From: Lineus longissimus | Taxonomy: Eukaryota; Nemertea; Pilidiophora; Heteronemertea; Lineidae | Assembly (NCBI RefSeq): GCF_910592395.1 | Contig: NC_088311.1 | Span: 2,484,501-2,548,500 of the forward strand | DNA: 64,000 bases | Reading direction: 5' to 3' | Shown: piece after piece, positions 13,006 to 23,553 of the stretch | How positions within the stretch are numbered: the first letter of the stretch is position 1 | Layout of the letters: each line of letters starts with the position of its first letter | Program-made: the position numbers and the translations under genes | Notes under the pieces: generated by a model | Database searches by the model: none | What the model saw: only the letters and a program-made list of their open reading frames with translations | Told to the model about the DNA's origin: nothing

Positions 13006-13283
13006 ATCGTTACATCATTTTGCTCAGATAGTTGACATTTTGCATTATTGGTTGAATCTGGATGATTGTGATAAAACCAATTTGTGGCACTGCCACTGAA
13101 TGTGGTCTGTTATGTAGAAAGGAAAGAAATGCACATACTGAGGGATCGTTACATCATTTTGCTCAGATAGTTGACATTTTTCATTATTGGTCGAATCTGG
13201 ATGATTGTGATAAAACCAATTTGTGGCACTGCCACTGAATGTTGTCTGTTATGTAGAAAGGAAAGAAATGTACATACTGAGGG
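13006..13283. repeat. Tandem duplication of a 139 bp unit
   Basis: Copy 1 runs 13006-13144 and copy 2 runs 13145-13283, directly adjoining. Aligned by hand they differ at four positions in 139 and have no gaps. The duplication is therefore recent, or kept similar by gene conversion. Neither copy encodes a recognisable product, and I see no further copy in the window. Confidence 0.9.
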
Positions 13284-14250
13284 CTGTCAAAAGCTTTTTT
13301 CATAGAAGATCACCTCCAAAGAAGTTACACACTGTGTACTGCTGCATGTACTGCTGCATCCTTGATCAAATTGATATCCCCACCCTGCAACCACCCGGCT
13401 CTACATGATACTACACCATCACCATTGACCGCCAAATCAAATTGGACATTGACTCTAAGTCATCTTGGATACTCAATTCAAATGATCCCGATGCACTCTT
13501 TGACCCCAGACAACAGTTGGAGAATAATATTCTTCCTTGCAGGTACAAATATGAATATCAATGTTGTGATAGGAAATTTCATCTCATGCTTAATTGGAAG
13601 GGGTTATTTGAAACTGAATATGTAAGATGAATCCGTGGTTAACATGCAGTGAGGCGGAACTATTATGGACAAATTCTCTCAAGAGAAAATATGAGGTACT
13701 GTCTTGGGAAAATGTGAAGACGGGAAGGTTTGTTAAGTACACCTCTTGAAAAACATCTAATCTTTGGAAGATGCCAAAAATACATGTACAACTTTAAAAC
13801 GCACCAGACCAGACAATGAAAAAATGGTTCTGAAACTTGCATTCTCAGATTTCAAACCATATGTCTGAATCGGACATTTTCAAACGTTCTCTTATCTTGA
13901 CAATCAAACTGTAATTAATGCCAAGTACACCGACAATACCATTCACCACTTTGTAAAATAGCTACTTCACTCCTTATCAAATGCACCTTTATTTGACTTT
14001 ACATACTTCAAATTTAATATTAATTCTTATAAGGGTGCTTACGCGGCTGATGTTCGGAAATCTCAGAACTGCTGAAATCGGAGACGGTTAGGTTCTGGCT
14101 TGGGGAAAAAGTTCATTTTATTCAAGTATGTTGCCTGAATGTCTTTTATGGTGACACTGTTTGGCAAAGTCAATAATCGGCAGGATGTCTAGTAGATGAT
14201 AGTTTGGCTGCTGGGTGGTTGCTGCGGGCGTAATTCTGTTGTTTCACTGA

Positions 14251-14288
14251 GGCAGCTGCCAGTGTTTTGAAAGGTGTGTTTTGAAAGG
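14251..14288. repeat. E-box palindrome plus 14 bp tandem repeat
   Basis: GGCAGCTGCC at 14251-14260 is a perfect palindrome with a CAGCTG E-box at its centre, the type bound by basic helix-loop-helix dimers. Directly after it, GTGTTTTGAAAGG occurs at 14262-14274 and again at 14276-14288, a period of 14. The repeat is certain; the E-box function is only motif-level. Confidence 0.55.
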
Positions 14289-14644
14289 GTGCTGTGCGAG
14301 GTAAGCAAGCTGTACTGAACTGTATAGTCAATGCATATACTGATGATGTTCATCTAGTTCAGAGTAATCCACCATTCTGAATTAAAATATCAATATTATT
14401 GTTGCTGCGAGAGACATTTCTTATAGATGATTCCCTAATCAGGCATTTTGTGTTCGTCGCAAAGCTAATTGGTCTTTCCTTCCCTAGGCTCACCTTTTTG
14501 AGTTAGCTTCTGTGTTAGCTTAGAGCTATGATAATCTTGTTCTAGAAGAGGAGACGGGATAATTTGGAGACGCCAGAAAGTCTTCCTTCATGTTGACTAA
14601 AGGAGTGTAACGGATACATGAAGACTCCAATTGCATAACACCAA

Positions 14645-14672
14645 TGATTGAAATCCCCCAAATTTCAAATCA
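14645..14672. repeat. Imperfect hairpin, 10 bp arms
   Basis: TGATTGAAAT (14645-14654) pairs with ATTTCAAATCA (14662-14672) with one bulged base, around a C-rich 7-base loop. It is short and near chance frequency. Confidence 0.4.
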
Positions 14673-15614
14673 TGCATATAGGTTGTGTTGGGAACATTTA
14701 TGCAAAACACACAATTTATGTCATATTCAAGAGACAAATTGTTGCAATTAAGCCCACCAGACTTCAATGTATTGTGCACATTTTCTGCCCAAATTCTGAT
14801 GGCTTTCAGCATTTCTTTTTTCATTGTATCCGAACCCAGTAATTACAGCATGAAACGATATTTGCATTTTGTTCTTGCTTGTTAAGTCCACACAGGATGG
14901 GTCGTTATTGTCATTACAAATTGCTAATGTGAGCACATAATCAGGCTTTAATTATACTTATCTAGTTTACAAGTTGTCTCTATTCCAAGTCATGACTAGT
15001 GGTAATTAAAACGGCTCTAATTATAACTCTACCCTCAAGAGACAATAGGCATTGGCTTGGAGCAGTTTATGTCCAACATTAATTGACTATTGTTGTTTTC
15101 AGTGGTAGTAAAGGGACCGAAATTATGCCGGTATAATGAACGTACAGCTATTGTTCCAAGTGATAGCCTGATCTATCGTCAAGTGTTATAACTACTTGAT
15201 GTCAATATACTGTTTTTAAAACATCAACATCTATGTTGGCCAGTCTCGTCGCTCTTGCTCAATGCCCCAAAATGAAAACTTCTCTGGTCTTGGAGTATAT
15301 GCTCCTAACTCCACCTTCATATCTTCATAAAATACAATGTACTACGGTACTGATTCAAAACTAATGTCTCTCACAATTTGATGCAGACCTTTCACATACA
15401 TAAGAAAGCGCCTTCGGCTACAGTTAAAGATGAAAGTAGGATCTGACTGATTTTATACGATAAGTTTTTTTTGCAGTTGAACGTACTGAAGAGTACTAAA
15501 TGACCTTTTTTTCTACTGACCTTTCAAAATAACTTGCTGTCCATTTTGAAATGTTGGGTGTATATCAAATAAAACAAACATGACCGAAATACAGGATTGT
15601 GGCAATTACTACAG

Positions 15615-15650
15615 AAAATTGGACCAGCCACAATTAACTGGTCTAATTTT
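15615..15650 (+). repeat. Hairpin with 13 bp arms
   Basis: AAAATTGGACCAG (15615-15627) and CTGGTCTAATTTT (15638-15650) are reverse complements except at one position. The loop is 10 bases. The single difference would be a G-U wobble in a plus-strand transcript. Flanking bases extend the similarity weakly for a few more positions. It may be the core of a decayed foldback element. Confidence 0.6.
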
Positions 15651-16210
15651 TAGAATTTTTGTTTATACAACCGATTGGTATAAGGGGAGTTTAGAATATC
15701 ACAAATAGCCAGTATGCTGCTGCCGACTGTCATAATTGCACAATTACTGTCAAAATATTAATGAGTCCTTTTTCGTTTTTTTGTCATCTATACTGGACGG
15801 GGTATTTCAGTGTGCTGCCTGGGGCGTGTAAGGGCAATTATAACATTAGTTATTTGTAATTTGCACAATATTGACCCATCTCAGCAGTGACTAATGAAGT
15901 AAGTGAAATATTTTCCTGGAACTGAAGTATTTGTTCCTCTAAGTGCGTTTGTGCTTTATGACAATTGACTTAAAGATTGTATGTCAATGCCAATATGATT
16001 CCAATGCCTATCGCCAAGAGGATGATATAGCAAACAGCCTCCATGGTCACGATCCTAATTTCATTGGATCTTGTGCACTTCATGCATTCTTGCTACTAAA
16101 ACTCCTCAATAGAGATCTCTTCAGTAGGTAACGCCATTGAATGATGAATTTCAATATTTACAACAAAGAAGCGTGCACACGTGACAAATATGTATGATTT
16201 TGACTGGTCG

Positions 16211-16237
16211 CATCCATCTTCTAGTTAAAGATGGATG
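16211..16237. repeat. Perfect 10 bp hairpin
   Basis: CATCCATCTT (16211-16220) and AAGATGGATG (16228-16237) are exact reverse complements around a 7-base loop. Pairing does not continue outside the arms. Confidence 0.6.
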
Positions 16238-18234
16238 AATTATCAATCCACATTTTACAGACAACGCACGCAGAGGTATCGAAGTTAAGGTGAAATTTGG
16301 GCATGAAGTCTGATACTAACTACCGTAGAAATGTCATCTGACTTCACATCTTAACCCCGGTGTATCCTAAATTTCAGTAGAACTCAGATGGGCAGTCCCT
16401 GCATTGCTAACCTCAGCAATTCTTACCGGGCCATTTATACACATTGGTGAAGTTGGGCAAGTCAGGACAAATATACTTGCCTCACACCGTCTTCTAACCA
16501 GGGACTTCTTGACCACTAGCGAAGAGTTCAAGCCACTTGTCCTCAACAGCATTCAGCACAACATTCTCATCTATACTGGTTTATACGTTTACTTGTTTAT
16601 AAGTTCGTTTTTTAAACCAAGTGTCAATTGCGTATCACATGAAGGATCGATATATCCACGATTTAATAGAAACTCAAGTAACAATTTACCCTAAGACAAG
16701 TCTTACTGGGTGTTTATAGTCATCTCAGAACATGGAAGACACAAAAAATGAGCGGAAATACGATAAATGCATGCCCTTCTACGGTTCTGATCCATGCCTT
16801 TGATATGGATGATGTTAATTTGAAACTAGCCAGTGACTAATATGATATCTGATCACATCCCGAATTGAACTTGAAGATTTTGCTGTAACTTGGACAAGTA
16901 GGCAGCACTACCCTCCTAAACATTGACCTCAATCAAGTCCATGATCTTTATTTGTGAACCCTGCTAGATAAAAAATGAAAAAAAAAATCAATCTGGGAGA
17001 CTGTGACTTACGTTAAGATATTATCCAAACGTTTCCTCAGGCTAGGTTTTCCATACGCTCGCAAGACTCTCCAATAAACAGCAAAAGGCTATCACCAACT
17101 GCAATGAGAGTCAAAGAAATCTTTCAGCATTATTGATCGGTTGGCGTTTTTTCCTGTCTCGTCCTCAAAATATGTATCAATCATTTGAGGAACCGACGGC
17201 TCGGGAACGACGCATGCATTCAATAGTTTTTGATCGGTGGAAAATATGAACATTCCCAATATGAATCTGCTTTCATTTGGGCCTTGATATGAAATTTTAT
17301 ATACAGAATTCATAGAATGTTATCACGAGGGATTCCTTGTTTTTTTTGCATCGTGATTTTTTCTTCCACCCAAGAAATGCCCTTCCCTGAAGCGTTTTGA
17401 GTGGATCGTCTCATAAGAATGCATTTTTTATTGATGCCTGTTATTTGTGTTTGCCTGAGGGAGAATCTTTCCCTTTGCCACTTTTGAGTTATCTCGGCTG
17501 GAAAGATTCCTCATGAGCTTTTTTTAGCTGTGCAAATGTAAGAGTTGAAATTATGTCTCAAAGTTCCTGACTGATTTTAGAGACTGGAAGCACAAGGTGT
17601 TTGACAGAGCTTTGAATCATGTGGCTTGTTGAGTTAAAAATACCGTGACAAACCAAGTAAACGTCCTCTTTACATTTCTGAGGCCAAGCAGATGCTTACT
17701 GTGATTCAGATAGACCAATGACATTTTGAGTTGTGCTAACCAATTTATATGAGGCATCTGGCATCTTTTTCGGGAGTTCTCTCTGAAAGTATAGCAGGCC
17801 TATTATGACATATTAGGAAATATTTGGGATGGGGCTTCTACACTGATGTAGTCACACCTTCGAAGAGAGTGATTGCATTCTAGTTGCTCATAAAGAGAAC
17901 TCTCAATGCTGATAAATAATAGTTATATCAGTCTAAACCTGGTCATCTCTAGAACTTTTAAAACCTGAGTGAAATAAGAAATGAACTAACGACCCCTGAA
18001 CAGCTTTGTCTAACATTGGTTATGTATTCCATCAAAGAGACTTGAAGTGTGTTCCAAGATTTCAGACCGGGCAAATCATGAAATATTAATAAAGAAGCAA
18101 TGTCTAGTTGGAGGGTTTGAGGTGAATCAAGAGACGGATGGCTCCGGTGTCCTAAAATTTGTGTTTACTTGGCTTCTTTAAAAATTGCTATACATAACGT
18201 GATTTCATCACAATGAAGCAAAATCTAATGAACG

Positions 18235-18254
18235 ATTATGTTGACAAACATAAT
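18235..18254. repeat. Inverted repeat with forkhead-like core
   Basis: ATTATGTT (18235-18242) and AACATAAT (18247-18254) are exact inverted arms around GACA. The centre reads GTTGACAAACA, which resembles a forkhead-type site (GACAAACA). The surrounding 18.2-18.4 kb is AT-rich with several TAAT and ATTA words, as regulatory DNA often is, but conservation cannot be judged from one sequence. Confidence 0.35.
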
Positions 18255-18475
18255 TGCTCTCAATGTTGAGATCATGACATCCAAATAATGGTCTTAATTT
18301 CCCATACATTGAAATAAAACATGAGTAAAAATGTTGATCTATTGGTTTCCATTCATTAGGTGAATTGATAACTTAATTGGCTCCACCCTTCCACTATCTT
18401 TCTCTGCCTGGGTTACCCACATTTTAAGTTCTTTGAAGTATTGATTGGTTTGAGTCATGGAAGCAAGCGGCAAAT

Positions 18476-18499
18476 ACCAAGGTGCAAACCAAGGTACAA
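18476..18499. repeat. 12 bp tandem pair
   Basis: ACCAAGGTGCAA is followed directly by ACCAAGGTACAA, with one difference in 12. It is a minor local duplication. Confidence 0.6.
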
Positions 18500-19773
18500 A
18501 TCTGTGGCTTTCTTTGATATGCCTGATAAACGTATGATATGACCTTTGTTATCAACAAATTGATTACTTTTCAAACTGTTGATCAACACTTGATAGATTG
18601 AAAATACCTTTTGTATTATGTTTCAAAACAGGCTAACCGATGATTTCACCTGCTCTTCCTGGCGTGATGCACAAACAAGGACCCAAGACCCTTGAGATCT
18701 CAAGAGCGTGTCAGTTGTCGATATTGTAGCCATTCTTGGGTTAAACCCTTAATGTCGCCAAGGGGCATGAACCTTCCCCTCCTCCACGCCTCATGAAAGT
18801 CTTTTGAACCCTTGAGGGTACTTTGTTATTAATCTTAAGGTTGCCGTCACTTCTTTATTTCGCACTTATATTTTCATTACATCAAAAACGTGTGCAATGC
18901 AGCAGCAGATTGTATTGGGACAATAGATGAAGGGTCACTGTGAATACAATATGGAAAAGGGTATTTTCAGAGCAAGGACTGCAATTAGAAGACCCTGCCG
19001 TGTTATGTGACATTTGTCAATTTTCTCTCTGATATCCTTTGTGAAATGGTGCAGCAATCTCTTTTAAGGAGGGACATTTAGGTATAATGATAATGCAAGC
19101 ATTACAGGGGGTCGGCTGTTTCAATATTGGAGAAAAGATGTTGGGGTTCAAAGGGTCCAAAATTGATGCTAAAAGATTTGTCAAGTTTGATGCGATCAGC
19201 TGCCATCTGATTTGGAATAATATGGCATGATAAATCGATCCATTTTTGTCTCTTTGACAAGAAATGTATCATTACTGATTTTGTTATTAGACCCTTTGTC
19301 CAGTCCTTTCCCGGCATCAAGGATTGCCAATGAATGTCTCTACTCTGATACCAGTAATGGGGTTCTCTTGTTTTATACTTGTTAGGTAGTATGGCGTGTG
19401 ATATTTCAAGCGGTTATCCAATGTCAGCAGTTGTTCCAATACTAATATTAGTAGTCCTAACACAGGTCAGAGTACTCTCTGCAAAGTTTGGACAAATCTT
19501 TTGTCAAAACATTATACAAGCAAAGGACAAAGGCAGTTCTTCAATCGGAGCCCAGCAGGAACCCATCTTAACTGAGCAAGGGTGCCTCTCCTCGTCCTGA
19601 GGGGTGAAACCAAGTTGGATACAGACAGGTGCTCTCACAGGGTAATCCTCCCCATAATTGTGACAAACTATTGTCATTTCATTCTGGATTAATTGATCAG
19701 TCAGATCCTCCGTAGAGGTGTCAGGGTTCACAGTCTAGCCATGGGTCCTACCCAGTGGTTCTGAAGCTTTTTG

Positions 19774-19797
19774 TCCCTAATTAGTCAGAATTAGGGA
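19774..19797. repeat. Perfect 9 bp hairpin with TAATTA core
   Basis: TCCCTAATT (19774-19782) and AATTAGGGA (19789-19797) are exact reverse complements around AGTCAG. Each arm carries a homeodomain-type TAATT word, so the pair could equally be an inverted binding-site dimer. Confidence 0.45.
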
Positions 19798-22700
19798 GCA
19801 GTAGTCCTACACAATGGCGCTACATCCTCGCGGAAGCATCCATTCAGACTACCCTGGTTAATTATACCCCTAGTTTCCTGTTTGAAATTTAGTTGAAACT
19901 ATCCGTGTTGGGTTTCTTGGTTCTTTTTATCCGAATGAAATCTGAATGTTGCAAATATCGGTTGAAACACTACAGATCAAATTTCCTGTTCATAGGATTT
20001 AAATAGATACAGATAGAACCCCAGGCAATGTCCAAAATCAGTTAGATTTCCCATCTTGGGGATAAGGAATGAAATGATAAAGGTATAAGGTATTAGACGA
20101 AAGCTGCTCATGGTTAGGCTATGCTCTACTAATGGCAAAACATGGTGTTGTAGACTGCTGGAATCTAGCTCAGATGCGCACAACCTGCGAGAAAATCACG
20201 AAAAGGATTTTAAGCCAAAAAGTTCAACTTACCAATGTGGTTATCCTAATAAGTCCAGTAAAGTTGTCAGTTTGAGTATCTACAAGTACAAGGGGTAAAA
20301 GAAATAAGATTTGATGAAAATCATTGCGAATATTAGAACTGACTTCTTGCTTAAGGAGGCCTTCCCAGCTTAAGAGTGGTAGCCTTTCTGATCTAATTCT
20401 TAAAGTCTTACAGAAGCAGCCTGCAAGAAGGGGTTAAGGCCAATTTGTTCTGCCCTGTTTGATAATGAACCCTAACATCTATTAACCACAGCAATAATTG
20501 TCCAAAGAGGAAGTAAGCGTTTCTAAAATGGCCACATTTCCTCAAATGGTAACAATTTACATGATACTTGCGAGGTGTAAACTCAACTCATCAGTTTTGT
20601 GCAGCGGGTTTAAACTAATAACCATAAACTGTTTATGACCATTTTGAATGTCTGACGGGGGTTTGAATTGGCCCCAAGCAAATATTTGATATACAGGCAT
20701 GTGGGTAGAAATGATATTACTGGTGAGATTCGGGTGATAAAACTTTCTGTTGGTGTGCGCAATCAATTTGAATGTAGGTCTACTGGGAATTGTGTGCAAC
20801 ATTTACTAAATTTGTTCTGAATGTATTGCGTGATAAATTTCGAATTTCTATTTGTGAGGAAGTGCATAATGTTGTGTATTCTTAGCCAGAATGATGTAGC
20901 AGATTATGGCTTTGTATTTTTGTAACAGAGTTAGAAGAAGAAGAGCAAATTTGGCCATGTCTGATTTGGGCGATTCCTTTTGACAGATTGGTATGACTTG
21001 GCGATTTCTTCATTGTTCTTGATGTCCCATTTGGAAATCTTGATGAAGTCTGCAGCTTGGTCACATCTCAGAAATCTGTGCATTTCCACCTATTTCAAAA
21101 GTTGAAGAGGCTGATTTTATGAATAAACCTTTCATTCTTCTGCAGGTAGGGCAAACAGGTTGGGAAAACTTCAAAACAACTTGCAATTACAAAATTAATG
21201 AAATAAGTAATAAGTTGATTTTACAATCATGCATTCATGATTGCCTTCTTTGCATTAAATTGTTTTGCCAAAGTCATTTATATTAATCATTAGTTTTGTA
21301 CAGACTAATTTGTGGCAATGGCGACCATTCCCAAACTAATTATGTAGAAATAAAATATTTTCAACAGCGATCAGAAATGTACGTGATAATTTACCTTCAG
21401 CAGGTTTTGCCTTTTGTGAAACACATGTCAGGGGTGGTCGAACGGGATTGGCGAAAGGGATGGGGTTGTGGCACACCTGGCGAGACTGCTTTGGCTGGCT
21501 CGATTAGACTCACTCTTCGTCTTGCGAGTTTTCAGCCTGACTCTCATTGTTCAAATGACAGTACTAATATTGACTTGAAGGGGAACTTATAGTTTTTGGA
21601 AAAATGATGCATGTTTTGCATTTGGCAGTCTTTTATCAATATTTATAAGTTTCCAGCGACCATCTATACAGGAGAAAGGAATCCGTAGTGTGAAATGCAG
21701 GTCCTGTCATCCTATATAGTATATCAACACGTAATGCCTTGTAACTTAATATGACTACTTCTGAAGTATTGCCTATTCGTTACACTGCTCTGTTACAATT
21801 GCGGTACTCCAGATGCAGGAATAATTTGACTGCTTAATACTTGTGGTTTAATTTGACCAAATTAGGAGGTCTATGGGAAAATAGTGAAACGTGATGGGTT
21901 ACATAGGTACTGATAGCTGTATGTACGAAATAATGCCATGCTGGTCACTGATTTTAGGTATTATGTAAAATATAACAGTGCTTTGAAGGATGCCGAATAA
22001 TATTCCATTATAAATACCAACACGACACCAATTCAAAACCAAGGCTTCTCGTTAAGAACTTGAAGCGTGCCTTGTTAAATTTTGTTTAATTTCAGTTATG
22101 TGAGATAAGGGGATTGAAAGTGTTCATTGTTTTCGACCCGCATATGCCCTTTCTGGTGTAATAGTTAAGATTGTGGGAACTGCAAACAAGCTGGCAAAGA
22201 TGTTTTGGCAAACATGGTGTAACCACATGCAAGATAAAATCCAAATTGATCAATTTTGTTCCGTGTCATTCATCATCCATCGGTCACATAGTATTATTTT
22301 GCAATCATAAAGTTCCCTTGAACTCCAGTCTCACTGTCTTCAGTTCATGCAACATTTTAGGCCTACATCAATAGACTCACTGTAACAACCTCATCCTACC
22401 CAAACTCTATTGTGTGTCCTGGATCAGACCCGTTGAAAAAAGAACGTGAATCCGACCCCGTTCCTGTGTCTGTGTGAGGATTGGGTACTGTACTTTATCA
22501 TCCAGGATCTCCTGTGGCTGTTAACACCATCATCACCAGGACTGTTGTTCTTGGTAGGAATTAGAAATAAATCAAACATATAGTTCCCTTCAATGCTAGA
22601 CAATAGTATTTGCCACTGAATAAGTGTTTGCAGCAGGAATACTGCTATGTATTGGAGCAGCTAAAGACACTCTCTTCGAAGTTCTGATAAAAGAACAGCT

Positions 22701-23034
22701 AGTTTAAAAGATTCATGTGACAACCAGGATACGGCAGCTCAACGTACTCTTCTGGTATATTCCTGGTACAATACATATTATCCTCAAGAACACTATGCGT
22801 ACGGTGATACCATTTGTGTTCAAGTTACCAAATGGAACAGTGAATTTTGTACTGTTGCTGTTGTAAAAACATCTCCATCTCTAATAGGTAATGCATTCTG
22901 TCTTTCCTTGAGACGTGCTTGTAGTCAGACTCAAGAACCTCTCTAGTGCAGACATCCTTCTACTTCTACATCTTTCAGTTTCCTTAATTGAGAGGTTACA
23001 GACATTTGAGACGCTATGTCAAGTAAACCTCGTT

Positions 23035-23553
23035 CTAAATGAAACTCTTTTGGTGGAATTCGTCTTTCGGGGTTCCAGTTTCTCTCTTTCTTAAAACAAA
23101 TTGCACGTTTAGCCCATGCAGACAGATACCTATCGACACCCAATGGCACTTCCGATCCCTACTCGAAGACAGCATCCATCCAAACCAAAATATGGTTTGA
23201 ATTGGCTCTCCTTTGGTTGAATTATGAATATCGACTAGACATTTCGATTCCTCGCATGTCCATGATTGCCAAGCCTCCTTGAAGCTCACAGTTGCTATCA
23301 CAACCAACAGCAATAGCATTACAAATTAGGGAAATTCAATTTTTCCATCCAGTGACCCCTGTATCATGATATATGTGCCGTCTGCCTCAGCCAAAGATTC
23401 ATCAATAGAAAACCTGGACAGACAAATAGTCTCCCGGAGAAATTGAAGGGTGTCCACGCCACATCTCATGATCGTGTCCGCACCAATAACGATCCTGTCC
23501 AGTGCGTTCTCCGTGAAAATTGGATTTTCGATGGATTTTGAATTTACGCCTAT
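23035..23553 (-). other. Coding-like open segment, unidentified
   Basis: On the minus strand one frame is open for 75 codons from 23553 to 23329. A TAA at 23326-23328 interrupts it, and the same frame then reopens with an ATG at 23319 for 94 codons to 23035. The upstream part prefers G-starting codons and is richer in G and C at codon positions 1 and 3 than at position 2 (my rough hand count over 56 codons), a weak coding sign. The downstream ORF starts with a leucine/valine-rich stretch like a signal peptide, followed by four spaced cysteines and one N-x-T/S site. I recognise no family and no strong splice sites. It could be an exon, a decayed gene with one in-frame stop, or chance. Confidence 0.2.

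Larger units (their letters stand above)
13284..18234. other. AT-rich non-coding block with short hairpins
   Basis: No gene is seen. The block contains a 14 bp tandem repeat and an E-box palindrome at 14251-14288, and hairpins at 14645-14672, 15615-15650 and 16211-16237. The remainder shows no structure that I can support. Confidence 0.75.
18255..22942. other. AT-rich non-coding block, no gene seen
   Basis: The block contains a 12 bp tandem pair at 18476-18499, a 14 bp perfect palindrome (CTTGAGATCTCAAG, 18691-18704) and a 9 bp hairpin at 19774-19797. No frame shows a protein family and no RNA gene is evident. Confidence 0.75.

Noticed and set aside
18691-18704. Perfect palindrome CTTGAGATCTCAAG, and another at 39344-39357
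   Set aside because: Perfect 14 bp palindromes are expected several times in 64 kb, and there is no supporting context.
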